Below are positions 1 through 11,311 of a stretch of 64,000 bases of DNA, piece after piece (position 1 is the first letter of the stretch; every line of letters begins with the position of its first letter). Both the position numbers and the translations under genes were made by a program. The notes under the pieces were generated by a model. It did not search any database and was not told where the DNA came from. It saw only the letters and a program-made list of their open reading frames with translations. This stretch comes from Hexactinellida sp. DTS-2022. Taxonomy: Eukaryota; Porifera; Hexactinellida. The stretch spans positions 2,418,001 through 2,482,000 of the forward strand of contig JAPNXP010000005.1 in NCBI GenBank assembly GCA_028753945.1, read 5' to 3'.

Positions 1-1890
1 TTTGTGTAACGTAGGCGTAATATTTTCCCAAGGAAAGTATTCAAAATCAAGATATATAGTTTCTGGCATACTACCGTTAGTTCTTCTGTGTCTATTCGTC
101 TTCCACAATTATATACTCTCAAGATAGCTCCGAGGTAGGGATGAATGTCGATTATAGCCTCTTTGGATTCTGTCGGTTGACAGCACCCCGTATAAGAAAT
201 CCTTTTCACTGTTATTTTTTCGTACTAAACATCGCCTAGCTACATTTCCTGTGGTTGAAGTTCCGCCTTGTGAAGAAGCAAAATCAGTCATGATATTTAA
301 CTTTTCTCTTAGTAATCCCAGAGAAAATTCTTCGCACTATGGACTTTCGGTGAACTAGGAGACCATTTTAGAACTCCGGCACTCAGATGACCTAACAAAT
401 GCATTAACCAACTAAAACATCGAAGTTATGCGTGTCTGGGTGAACTGGGAATTATGTCAATGTCAGATAACGGGACATGTGTGAGATTAACACGTTGGTC
501 AGTAGTTAGCGAGAGGAATTGTTCTTCATTTACTTCTTGGAATAAAACCTTCTCATCACTAATAAACCTATTATGGGGAAACCATCTCTGACGATGTCTA
601 CATCATGAATCTGTTTGAATGTGGCAGTACAGAACTGGCAGGACGCACCTCCAGCACCGCTAAGAATTCCGGCCATTTTACCATCCAACTGTGAACGTAA
701 ATCACTACGCTAGCATGATGACAGTTAATTAGATCAAGTCCATTTGCTTCAATATTAGCAGTTTCTTTGTTGATCATTGTTTTCATAAGAAAACTCACAT
801 TTCCTAGTTTTCTGGAAGTGCAAGAATTGTGACTGGTCTAATAGAGAAGGGAGAGTTGGGTACAGAGTTTTTCCATACAGTATTATTCTTTTTATCCGAA
901 ATAGTTAAACTTTAAAACCAAAGATGATAAAAAATTTCGTAGTGATATCTGGATCAGAAACTGCTTGTTGATAGACACGATCGGATCCAAAACCATCTAA
1001 GTCATCTGAAATCCTAACTTTCAGTGGTAGTTCAAAATCATCGATAGAGATAATCTCTATAATTCGATTAACTGTATGAGTAAGCAACTTGTGGTACGAA
1101 ATTCCGATGCCAATTGGATAGTCCCTCTCCACAAAATGCATTTCATCCACTAAGCTAATTTGCCTACGATGAAGAGCTATGCGATTATAACCAGGAAGGT
1201 TAATTGATTCAGCCAGTAAAATAAGCCTAAGATCAATATACTTAGACTTCCCAATTTCGAGGGAGTCGAACAGGAATGCTGACGAATCTAACGAAAGTTT
1301 GTTATCGATTTGTCCGAATTTTCCTGTTTGGATTAGCTCCTTGGTCACATTTGCTGTACTTATGTCGTATTCGTCCAAAGAATATAATTTGACTAGGTAC
1401 ATGGAGATTATCTTTGGAGAAACATTTCATGTTGAGCAACAGCTTCAATATGTGACATGATCGTTGCTAGTCGGTCACGAAGAGCTTTGTTTCGTACATC
1501 GGAAATATGTTTCAGAGGCTTTCGACAGAAATTCTCCGTGAATTCGACAGTTGATTGGCTAACAGGTAATGGTTCCATGGAGAGGTATTCATTTGAGTGA
1601 GAGCTCACTGCTGAATTTACAAGAGTAGAAGTGGAATAAAATTTATTCCAGGTGGCTATGTCCTTCTCTTTTGAATAGATCATTCGCTAGTTCTTTATGT
1701 AAGCAAATTTCTCCTGAAAATGTCAAAAACTCTGATTCATCAAGATTGAATTTGGCAATAAATTCACGAGAAATTTGACTCAAGCTTTTCTGTGAGTTTA
1801 TTGTGTAGAAGTTATATGCTTCTTCATTATTCATCTTTCCAACGAAAGGGAAATAATTGATTATGCTAATCACCCATAACATTTAATTTG
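1..1890 (-). pseudogene. RAG1/Transib-like recombinase relic 1 (frameshifted, truncated by window edge)
   Basis: Several minus-strand frames form one decayed protein read from about 1882 down to base 1, with frameshifts near 1645-1685, 1403, 860-905, 690, 400 and 110. What is visible, in order: an N-terminal segment without a recognised domain; an LDGFG motif (the Asp codon is 995-997); a stretch with VPNSPFSIRPV; DGKMAGILSGAGGASCQFC near 620-690; NLTHVPLSDIDIIPSSP near 430-480; KWSPSSPKV near 340-370; and QGGTSTTGNVARRC near 230-270. Established knowledge: the vertebrate RAG1 core has the same order, with the first catalytic Asp in a DG motif, a KPNS-type segment, a Gly turn before a CxxC pair and an NGNFAR motif. 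I infer membership of the RAG1/Transib recombinase superfamily. Two relics elsewhere in the window match this one and supply the missing C-terminus. It is not translatable. The alternative is an unnamed sister DDE family. Confidence 0.6.
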
Positions 1891-2490
1891 AGGAATATTT
1901 TGTAAAAATTATAATTTAAATAATAAACACCTATTATAAAATACAAAATACCTTCAGCGCTAACTTTCGGTGACCTAGGAATAATTTTATTACATCCAAG
2001 ATATTATTTCCTTTAAAATCTTATATCGCTTTCAACTGGCAACAGTAGGCAAAAATAGTTGTGGTTCTTGATAAGATGCTAAAATATATTTTATGGCACG
2101 AATTTACAGTCGTTTTGAAATTTTTATAAACCCAACCAATAATGGAAATGAATGAATAACTACATTCTATCATATTGTGCATTTTAAATACTTCAAAATA
2201 ATATCTAATAGTAGGCATAAAGCTCAGAGCATTGGATGTAAATATTCTGGATTCCAAACTCACTTTAATGAAACTACACATTTCAAAATTTCTGTCATTA
2301 TGGTTACTTTCAGAATCATTTATTGATGACAAATTTCTTGCTAAGACTACCTACTGTGCCACTGTGATATATCCTTTATTTGGACCGTTAAATACCGCAT
2401 AGTATTGTGGCTAATTATATCCACTTCTGTATATAATATACTTATTATTTATCTGCTTGTAAAAATGGGAAATAGCCCGATCGTTTGTCC
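1891..2490. other. intergenic stretch, no gene seen
   Basis: No supported gene. Bases 1960-1982 (minus strand) resemble the KWSPSSPKV-coding stretch at 340-370 and are followed on the minus strand by GAAGGTATTT, a possible splice donor. This may be a stray piece of the RAG1-like relic, but it is too short to call. Confidence 0.3.
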
Positions 2491-2499
2491 AATCTAGGA

Positions 2500-2622
2500 T
2501 GAGTCCAGGCTATGAACGATCCAGACCGATGTCCGGTCCAGTCCACACCGCACTTGAAAATAATCGGACTGGTCCGACCTGAGACCGGTCGTTCCAGTCC
2601 GGTCCAGACCTTTGCATCTCTG
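2500..2622 (-). mobile_element. hAT-type terminal fragment inside the integrase relic
   Basis: Read on the minus strand from 2622 it begins CAGAGATGCAAAGGTC and continues with repeated GGTCCRGACC-type units, which is typical of hAT non-autonomous ends. It abruptly ends the zinc-ligand coding stretch of the integrase relic. The opposite end is not clear. Confidence 0.4.
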
Positions 2623-3108
2623 GCGTATTAGCAATGCACACCAAACAGGGGATCCGTAACCTTCTTCCCCTTCGGTCATACCACAATAGACATGAACGAA
2701 TCCACTACAACCTGGACAAGAATGAACTTCGCTTGTTTCGTAATTACAAACTACGTAGTTCAATGTGCCAGGAGAGAAATTAGATCCGAAGACACGAGTT
2801 CCATTAGGAATGGGTTTTGAAATATCATCTAGATATGAATCTAGCACTGGTGACTGAATAGAATCAACCTCAACTTCGTTGCTATTTGTTGAAAACCTCG
2901 AACCTGTAATGGGTGATATATCACTGTGAATCGGGATTCCACAGGGAAGTAGGTTCGTTACATAGTGAGTGTTGATTTCTTCAATGAGAGCTTCTAAGTC
3001 TTCTTCTGTACGAATGTCAGAAGCATACTCTTCAGGAATGCGATATCAGAAAGGCCAATAGATGGTTCATGGTGATGTAGAGCCTCGTATGCTGTCATTC
3101 CAATAGTT

Positions 3109-3549
3109 CAATAGGGGGGGCGCGACCCACAAGGGGGTCGCAAAGGCTTTATAGGGGGTGCGGTAAAGTTCTGAGAAATTTATATAAAATCGTTAAATTC
3201 TACCGAGATATTAGTCAAAACTTATTTAAATTATCTACATTGAAATGCGAATATTGTGTGGACATTGTGCATGTACTTAAAAGTGCAGTGCGCATGTGTA
3301 ATGTACACGCAATATTTACGCAATGAGCTTTAAGGGCATTCGCGATTATTTTAATTATATATAATTGTAATTATTTCATAATGTCAGAATATGCTTTAAA
3401 CTTGGGGGCATCGATTTAATTAAATAATAGGAAATATATTAGTTATTACACATTAATAAAAACTTTCACATCAACATTGTGGGGGGGGGTCGCGAGTATT
3501 TCCACTACTGTAAAAGGGGTCGCATTGTACAAAAGGTTGAAAACCCCTG
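3109..3549. mobile_element. hAT-type non-autonomous element, degraded left end
   Basis: The right end reads GGTTGAAAACCCCTG up to 3549, a typical hAT terminus in reverse. The left end near 3109 is G-rich (GGGGGGGCGCGACCC) and matches the GCGACCCC stretch of the right end, but its outermost bases are worn. It interrupts the integrase coding stretch between its Glu motif and GMTAYEAL. Confidence 0.55.
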
Positions 3550-3904
3550 CATAGCAGAATGAAATGTTGTATTTTTTCGAACTGTACACGCTTCAAGGAT
3601 TTGACTCAGCACAAATCATTAGGATTATTCCTCATTTTTTATCCTAGAGCATTTGTAATCTCTCTATTCGTACGCTCTACGGGAAATTGGCTTGCCGTAG
3701 ATGATCTTTGAGGAAGGCCATTTTTCATAAATTAATGAAAATAAATTATAATTACAGAATTCACCCCCATTATCTGACTGGAGATTATAAGGTGGGCCGA
3801 TGTCGCAGAAGATTTCTTCAACCGTGTTTGCTATTTCTGCAGCAGACTTGTGTTTCATTGGTCGAAGGAGTAGGTATTTGGTGAAATGGTCCTGGTATAT
3901 ATAC

Positions 3905-4442
3905 CAGGGGTTCACAAACTTTTCCTACATACCGGCCACATTTAGGTAGGGACATATCATTACCGGCCGCATCTATTAAAATTGTTTTTTCGTAATAAAC
4001 TAATTGGTTTATAGCCTTACTATAGGTATAAGAATCCTAGCGGATCCAGAAATGGTCAAAAGGGCGCGCCGAAGAAACAAAGTGAGCGAATTAAAAGGGG
4101 GGCACGGGGCTTGCCCCCATAATTTCTTTTGACGAATATATATCTATAGTTCACTTGTGTTAGTAGAACAAAATTAGCTAGTAAACTGTGTACACGTTAT
4201 TTAAAACTTGGTTAGAGTAAATAGTCAGATATATGGCTGGCAATCCTATAGTATCTAGTTCTAGATTCGAAAACGAAAATATACAAAATTTCAAGTATAA
4301 AAGTATGTTAAAAATTTCCTTAAAATGTACCAAAAATTCAAAATTGTCCTCGTAGAATATTTTAGGCATCGTTGCTATCGGCCGCACTAAAGAATCAATC
4401 CGGCCGCATGCGGGCTAAAAAAGGCGAGTTTGCGAATCCCTG
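3905..4442. mobile_element. hAT non-autonomous element with target duplication TGGTATAC
   Basis: The ends are CAGGGGTTCACAAAC (3905) and GTTTGCGAATCCCTG (4442). The right flank is TGGTATAC (4443-4450). The left flank is TGGTATATATAC (3893-3904), the same 8-mer with a TA expansion. The insertion splits the codons for the KWLLVY and QDHFTKY segments of the integrase relic. Inside lies another G/C-rich fragment (about 4040-4130). Confidence 0.75.
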
Positions 4443-4606
4443 TGGTATACCAACAGCCACTTATAAGGGATACCAGAATCTGACATGTTGTGTTGCTCTG
4501 ACATATCTCGAAAATCAATCAAATCTACTTCGCACCTGCAGAGAAATCGTGTCGATGGAATTGGCTTGACGACTAAAGATTTTACCGATTTCTTATCTTT
4601 TCGAAG

Positions 4607-4931
4607 GTGACATTCTTCACAACTGGTTAAGAATTAAACATTAGCTTTCTATGCTGTGCCGTAATACTCCTGTACCAATCGTTTATGCAAACCATTTCTC
4701 CTAACGGGTTATGTTCCAAATTTCACGCTGTATAACATAATATAGCTCTTCAATCTAGGGTACGCGCTTATCTTGGCTATGCTCACCTTCAATCCTCCTC
4801 AGATATTCCGTATTTATCGTATTAGGAATTAATTTGAATTAATTAATTACTAAATGTGATATTATTGGTGATTCCATATGATATTGTTAATTCTAATACA
4901 CTAAATTTATCTCGTGTGTACAGTACACTCG
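4607..4931. other. no feature seen
   Basis: This lies upstream of the integrase relic on the minus strand. It may hold the decayed N-terminal part, but I could not read a convincing frame. Confidence 0.3.
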
Positions 4932-4935
4932 TTAA

Positions 4936-5840
4936 GGGTGATTCCAATCGCGATTTGAAATTTAATATAGTAACTTTTTATTGCTTCAGCGTAACAGCCT
5001 AAGATTTTTAACAGCATCTTTATATGCATTTCTAAGAATAACTAGATTTTAAAAAAATCAATTTTCATTATGAAACTAAAATAATAAGAGAATTCTATAA
5101 ATGGCTTCCCATAGACTATAACACAGTATAATATGCTTAAGTTAACTTAGTAGGAGTTCTTCCCAACTTCTATCTAATGGTTATTTATCAAATTGAATTA
5201 CTTTTGAATATTCTAAACGAGCGATAACATTGAATTTAATTTTTCTTTTCCGCTTGCTTTACATTTTACGAAATTATGTCTAGTTTTCTTCAATAAAGTG
5301 CATTTTTTCGTTAATTTTCAATCATTAAATTTTTTCAAATCCCTAATTGCATATTCTACTTCCGATTTTTTGTTCCTCTAAGTATATTGAAAAGAATGCA
5401 GTTCCAATTTTTCATCTATATTATTTCAAAATCCCAAAACTAAGGTTTCTGTATGATCAAAATGCCTGTTTTATTATTTTGAGATACAACCATTTGAATG
5501 TTAGGTGAATATTTCCCGTAATACTCCACCTTATGACTTTATTATATAATCTTACGTGTTTTGTAATATCCCCGCTGTATTTACATTAAAAATTATATTA
5601 GCTTTACTTTTATGCACATATTACAAATAATTTTCGCAGAAATTTGCTATGTAATCCAGAAGATACCATATATGGAGGTGTGAAATTACGTAAATATCGG
5701 TGTTCCTAGAATTTTTCCACCAAATTTTGATTGAATTTTAGAAAATATAATATAAAGGTATAATAATCTGCAAAAAAAAATTTTCGTACAACAGAAACCG
5801 ATTTCCCGGAAATGTCAATTAATCACGATTGGAATCACCG
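4936..5840. mobile_element. TTAA-flanked non-autonomous element (piggyBac-like MITE)
   Basis: The terminal inverted repeat is GGGTGATTCCAATCGCGATT at 4936 against CGGTGATTCCAATCGTGATT read in reverse from 5840. TTAA lies on both sides (4932-4935 and 5841-5844); a 5-bp GTTAA duplication is the alternative reading. There is no coding potential inside its 905 bp. Confidence 0.6.
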
Positions 5841-5844
5841 TTAA

Positions 5845-6519
5845 ATCATTCGTGTGTACGCATACACACGAAAATCTCTAAAACACTGCAATATGCCTAC
5901 ATAAACACTCTATTGGAGCATTGATTATAGCATCAATAACTTGATTCATATTTCTTATGAAATTACAATTGCTATTATGACCAGTAGTAACTGTAAGCAT
6001 GATATTTTGAGAATTATTACTTCATATGTGCTATTCAGCCCGACAGACTTTTCGAAAACACATAACACTTCGTTTTCCTAGAGGTATCTGAGATAAAGAA
6101 TCTGTTTGGAAAAAATGTTCATCGTTTGATTCGTAAAGCAAATTCTCATCATTGCTGCTTCAGATTCTTTTATACAAGTGCGAGATTGATAATCATTGAT
6201 TAGATGGGGAATTGACACTGCACTCACCATGGGGGTGTATTTTATGAAATTTAAACCACGTGATATACAACGTTCCTTGAAGTCTATGGAATGGGAATCT
6301 CAGTTTATTTCACAATTTGTGCTCAATTTTCTTATATGTTTGGATTTTAATGGGTGACGTCATTATTTTTTGGAAAAAGATATTTTTGTCATATACTAAT
6401 ATCTAGTATATAGATATATGTTCTGGTAATAATTGATGACCTAGCATATATGTATTTATTTATGTATTTTCTAAATTCCTAAGACAATTTATTATTTTCA
6501 AATATTAACTTTATTTTAC
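5845..6519. other. AT-rich stretch, nothing recognised
   Basis: No open frame of note, RNA gene or clear repeat ends were seen. Confidence 0.3.
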
Positions 6520-6999
6520 TCACAGTGAGAATTTCAGGGGTATGAGTAGGAAAACTAGCTGGATAGACTCAATTGAAGTATTATTGAATTATAGGTTATC
6601 GGTAAATGCAAACTGAAAGGCATTATCAAAATTGTTGTATGTGGCCTATAAACGTAGTTCTAGACAATTCATGACAATTCAACCATAAATTATATTTAGG
6701 TTTCTCACCCATATTATAATGATAATATTTCTCGAACATGGTTAAATTTTTTTAAATCCCAATTTATATGGTTCAAAGTCATTAGGTGACCCAAGTCGCG
6801 CCTTTGAAGCTTTTTTATTTGAATTTTACATCACCTAGGTTTTAGAGTTAGTAGAACCCAGTTATGGAAAAATTATTGACATCTGAGTATGTCAAACGTA
6901 TGTTTCACAAATTGTAAAATATGCTAAATTGAATGGAGGAAATTATTAAGTAATCTGGAGTCACAGTAAAGTGTCCTATTTCCAAGTAAATTTCCACTG
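6520..6999. repeat. dispersed repeat, reverse copy of 60735-61544
   Basis: Starts CACAGTGAGAATTTCAGGGG and contains GGTGACCCAAGTCGCGCC near 6785-6805. The region 61205-61544 carries the same blocks in the opposite orientation, including GGTTATCGGTA-type and ATCATGGTTGAA-type segments. A worn CCACTGTG near 6990 may be the other end. Confidence 0.5.
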
Positions 7000-7427
7000 T
7001 GTCGCTTAGACAAAAAAATATCTTTATTGTCTAAGTATGTGGGATTGAATCATTATTATACACATAACTTACTTATTTGAGTTAAAATTAATTATAATCA
7101 CATAAATAGTACTAATATAGGTTATAGTACTTATGTAAGATATGTAGGTATGTTCTTAATTTATAATATCCACGTACTCTTAACTTATATATCTACTTTT
7201 TAACTGCATTCAATGTATAAATACAATGAGACAGTTATAGTATGTGTAATTGTCATGTAATTGATGAATGTAAATCAATCAGTATCACTTTCATTTGATT
7301 ATTCTAAATCAGTCAAACAGTTATGGATTTATACTCTTTCTTCATTGTGCTTGTTTGAATCCCTTCCTAAAATTTCTTCTTCGATTGAGTTTTGATTTTC
7401 ATCCGTATTTGCTGCAGGTCCAATTGC
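7000..7427. other. no feature seen
   Basis: AT-rich DNA without a supported gene or repeat boundary. Confidence 0.3.
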
Positions 7428-7435
7428 TTTATCCC

Positions 7436-7801
7436 CAGGGATGGAAACAGCCAAGCTGTTAACAGCCACTGGTTGTTAACAGCTATTGAAAATCGAAGCT
7501 GTTAACAGCTAGATGCTGACCAATGCAATAATTGAAATATTATTTATACAATCATTTAGTTTCAAATTTCACTGTTATGTAAATACGATATACAATTCGA
7601 ATTTAAACATTTTTGAGTATAACTTTCTTTGCTTGTCCCTTTTCCTTAATTTTTACTGATATAATTATTGAATTTGAACAGCTCTCATTAGCTGTTAACA
7701 GCTTAAAGGCGACTTAAATTCGTTAAGGAATTGGGGACGAATTCTTAGCTGTTAACAGCAAACAGCCAAAATGGCTGTTAACAGCAGATTAACCACCCCT
7801 G
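7436..7801. mobile_element. hAT MITE with GCTGTTAACAGC subterminal repeats
   Basis: Ends CAGGGATGG and CCACCCCTG with a perfect 8-bp target duplication TTTATCCC (7428-7435 and 7802-7809). The palindrome GCTGTTAACAGC and close variants recur many times near both ends, like subterminal transposase-binding repeats. No ORF. Confidence 0.8.
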
Positions 7802-7809
7802 TTTATCCC

Positions 7810-8237
7810 ACTTTAAGTCATAGTTGCATGTTACGATGCAATCAGCAAGACGTTAACGAAATATGGGATTTTCTGCCATAGTTTTTGAATTGTAAATCCC
7901 ACAACTTTTTAATCTGGAGATTAGCATTTCTCCACTTTGCTCTTAACTAATTGCTGCGCCTGCATTAGCGATATTCTCATAACGTGTGAAGTATTCTTCT
8001 TAATGATCAGATAAAATATGTGATTTAAGAATATAGATAAACCCGTCGTATACCATGCTTTCCTAAATGCTCTGATGCTTCCTTCCCATCCTTCTTTACT
8101 TCCCTTCCGTAGGCAATACTCTTTTCCATCTTTCAGAGCTTTTAATGCTCTGACGAATATTACTGAGTTGTTTGGGAAAAGAATATCCTCTAAATGATCT
8201 AAAAGTCTCCAGTATTAATTACCCTCAAGAATACCAT
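7810..8237. other. no feature seen
   Basis: No gene or clear repeat end recognised. Confidence 0.3.
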
Positions 8238-8263
8238 TTAGTGCAGCGGCACAACCATACAAT

Positions 8264-8700
8264 TAATAAAAGCACCAAAATTTGTACACATGTACTTTGA
8301 TGTAGTGCGAACATTTTTTAATATTGAGGCAATTGAAAGAGTGTCTATATCGGCCATCACAGCTCGCCAAAATAACCACATCCGACAGTGTTCGCCGGAC
8401 TTGTCTCCCATAAAAATTTTTGAAATTATTCGAGATTCACCGTGATTTACTATAAATATCGAATAATTTTCCAAATCACTTTTTTACAGGGTCGGTATGT
8501 GTATAATTATGCTCCGATAGTTGAGTGGAGTCGAAAGAGGGATCACTCGATTAGGTAAGGACACAATTGGAGAATGAATTTTTGACACATTCCTCATACA
8601 TTCCAGCGTTGCTATGAAAAGTTCTTCTAAATATGGTCATGTGATATATCAAATTATCGGAAATTTACTTCGAAACCGAATTTAACAATAAAAAGACTAT
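8264..8700. repeat. dispersed repeat copy A (rearranged relative to 40480-40935)
   Basis: Bases 8264-8428 match 40480-40628 directly. Bases 8427-8475 match 40884-40935 directly. Bases 8476-8700 match 40655-40882 in reverse complement. Block order and orientation therefore differ between the two copies. Confidence 0.65.
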
Positions 8701-8734
8701 ATAGCTTAATTTGAACAAGTTTTTGTTCAAAAAA

Positions 8735-8803
8735 ATATGCCGCCCCCTAAATTGTGCCGCCCTAGGCGACTGCCTAGTTCGCCTAGTGGAAGGACCGGCC
8801 CTG
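8735..8803 (-). mobile_element. hAT end fragment
   Basis: Read in reverse from 8803 it starts CAGGGCCGGTCCTTCCACTA and continues through GGCAGTCGCCTAGGG, a common hAT non-autonomous terminus. The partner end was not found. Confidence 0.5.
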
Positions 8804-10620
8804 CCAGCTGTGAGTTTTAAGTATTTTTGTGGTGTTGTTGATGGTGCTGAACCTTATTACCTCGGGAAGATTAGCAGCTTAATGTTAATTTGATTTGATT
8901 CTATCGTTTATACAATGAGTTAGAAAGTTCATTTTAATACTAAATGGAATTTACACGTCAACAATTCCTTACATTTTGTCTCGTTGGCCTCTTATCTCGA
9001 TTGTATAAAGTGTTTGCAACTTAGATTTCCGCTACGATGGTTTTCATACCTTGCCCTGAGACTTTACTTAATATAATGGGCAGAACGAACAGCTTGTAAA
9101 CAACTCATGCAATTGATAATAGATGACTTCCAAGGAGAAAATAATGATTTGCAGACATATATTTTGCTAGTTGTTGATACAATAAATTCTAAACTCTCGT
9201 ACATCATTAATTGGGACAACAATATTTCGATTAGAAGTTCAACTCAAAAAATAGATTAATTATCTTATTGCTTGCGATTCTATTTCAAGGTGACGAAAGC
9301 AGTCAATAGTGTCAGGTCATGTCACCACTGGCCAAATTCTGGTTAATTCCTAAGTACCCTTATTGAATGAAAAATGTACCAAGGTATTGGTCTGATCGTT
9401 TGAGCGGCCCCTGTATAATATTATTGTTGAAGGTTAAGTGGTTTGGTGCTTGTTCAGCACTGTGTTGCGGGTGGGCGGGTTAATTAAACGTCAGCAAATG
9501 CAAGGAGGGTGTGGGACCCAATTTTAACCCAGCAAAGGACTAATACTGACCCATCTGGGTATAAATTGACGTATTAGTCTTATGAGATATTCTTTATTAA
9601 CTTATTGGATAATAAGCATTAAAAAGTGATTGAAATATTAATTCAGTTACGACCCCAGGTTGTCTAATAAATAGACAAATATTTCAAATATGTTTATGGA
9701 CCTCAGAATCACTAAAGTAATGGCTCGACATGATTGTCCTATGCTTCCTAAATTAAAGGCTTTTTAATACGTACGTACTATATGGTACAATATTTCCTTT
9801 TTGACTTTAATTTATTACTTTCTTTTAGGATTTGTTACAAAATTCATATAATTACACATGCAATGAAGTGGAGACTATAATAAATACAGATCCTATTAGT
9901 GAAGAAAAATCATTTTGAACTTATTAGTTTTACTATTAAGTTGTATATATTTTTATGTTAATTAGTACAATTTTATTTAAATTGTGTAATCAGTGTTTTA
10001 TCATTCAAATTTCTTAAACCATATGTTTCTTAATTAGGTTATCGTGCTCTTTACTGGATGAGTTCTATTTCTACATTAATTGTTCCCAATTTCTAGCTAC
10101 TTCTGAAATAATACTTTAAATACAAGTTTACGGTATTTGTCACAACAGGTGTTTTATCTATTATTTTCTTGGCCGGCACTTAATTATGGAGGTAAATTTT
10201 ATAGCACCATAAAAGTTAGCCATATACATAATTGGTATAATTCAATGATGCGGCATTATTTGGAGGTAAAATTTGTAAGAAACCCAAACAGGGATATAAT
10301 CCAGGAATTTTTGCCTAGAAAACTTTACAATCACGGGTCCAAATTAAGAGCCAACCCGGCACCTAAATGGAATCACAATTCAAGAAATTTTGCACCTCAA
10401 CCGACGCCTGGCTATCACTTAAAGGTGCCGTACAGGCACCTAGATAATCCCTGGTTGTAATATTATGTAGTTTATAGTTAATACAAATCACACCAATATT
10501 TACGTAGTTTAATTTATCAAATGTAATCATTTGGAATAGTTTCAATTCGCTGTTTACAAACGCTACAATAATATGGCAGAGTATGTATTACTAACGAATC
10601 AATACAGTATTTATCACCAA
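8804..10620. other. long AT-rich stretch, no supported gene
   Basis: An open frame at 10137-10460 (plus, 107 codons) has no recognisable motif, and I regard it as chance. Short G/C-rich pieces near 9465-9580 look like old repeat debris. Confidence 0.3.
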
Positions 10621-10639
10621 TTTACACTATTTTATTATA

Positions 10640-10930
10640 TTTAACGGTCTAATTCAATCTTAAGAGTAGAGAATGGAATTTTATACCCCATTTATGGTAG
10701 GAATAAACCCTTAAAGAACATTCAGATAGAAACATCAGACGCAAAATCTCCAATGGTTAAATAATAAATGAGTGTTTAATCTATAATTTAATACTTATGA
10801 ACAAGACAATTTTGGGGGTGTTTGGAAATGTGTTAAATTTTTGTTTATACCCCTTGTTCCTATATGCCACGTATATGCCATTTTTTGCCCACAACCCAAA
10901 TTTAGTTTGGCTCTAACGGGTCCATATTGA
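10640..10930. repeat. dispersed repeat related to 59840-60110
   Basis: Shares CCCATTTATGG, CATCAGACGCA, AATTTTGGGGG and TATATGCCA-like landmarks in the same order with 59840-60110. No coding capacity. Confidence 0.4.
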
Positions 10931-10968
10931 CCCCACATAAAAATGGGGTCCAGACTGGGTCAAATAAG

Positions 10969-11160
10969 TACTAGTCTGGGGTCCAGAAATACCCCAATCG
11001 GTCAAGGGCGTACTAGATTGGGTTACATAAAGACGTCACTGGGTGAATGATCTACTAGATTGGAGTCAAGAAAGACCCCACTTGGTCAAAGACTTACAAA
11101 ATTGGGGTCCAGAAGTATCCCACTGTGTCCAGGGCCTACTAGATTGAGGTCAAGGTAGAA
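10969..11160. repeat. 42-bp minisatellite, about 4.5 units
   Basis: Units start at 10969, 11011, 11053, 11095 and 11137 (partial), each opening TACTAGATTGG or a near variant and containing GTCCAGAAATACCCCA-like sequence. The period is exactly 42 bp over the four full units; a worn unit precedes them. Confidence 0.8.
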
Positions 11161-11311
11161 ATATACTTTTTGCAGAAAAGACGGTTTTACTTTAAGATGA
11201 CTAATTCATGAATTATTCGAGAATAACTCAAAATATATTTTCATAATATCGGAAGTGTCCAATAATTTTGAAAATAATTTGCTATGGTCATAGCCTACAA
11301 TACATAAGGCC

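Larger units (their letters stand above)
2623..4606 (-). pseudogene. Ginger/KRBA2-type DDE integrase relic, split by two hAT insertions
   Basis: This is a minus-strand integrase pseudogene in three blocks: 4443-4606, 3550-3904 and 2623-3108. Block 1 begins with CEECHLRK, the last part of an HHCC-type zinc region, followed by VDLIDF (first catalytic Asp, codon 4523-4525). Block 2 has YQDHFTKYLLLRP and LQSDNGGEF (second Asp, codon 3772-3774). A frameshift near 3683 precedes SVERTNREI (catalytic Glu, codon 3675-3677). Block 3 has GMTAYEALHHHEPSIG, then an acidic linker, then HSCPGCSGFVHVYC and GEEGYGSPVWC. Cysteine/histidine clusters of this kind follow the integrase in Ginger-type and host-derived KRBA2/SCAND3-like proteins, as I recall the families. 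It is inactive: stops and frameshifts in several places, plus hAT elements at 3905-4442 and about 3109-3549. A retroviral-type integrase from an LTR element is the alternative, but no reverse transcriptase is seen. Confidence 0.65.

Noticed and set aside
2021..2332. 103-codon minus-strand open frame
   Set aside because: No recognisable domain and no alignment with the flanking recombinase or integrase relics.
10137..10460. 107-codon plus-strand open frame
   Set aside because: No motif, low-information composition, no neighbours or repeat support; length is expected by chance in AT-rich DNA on rare occasions.
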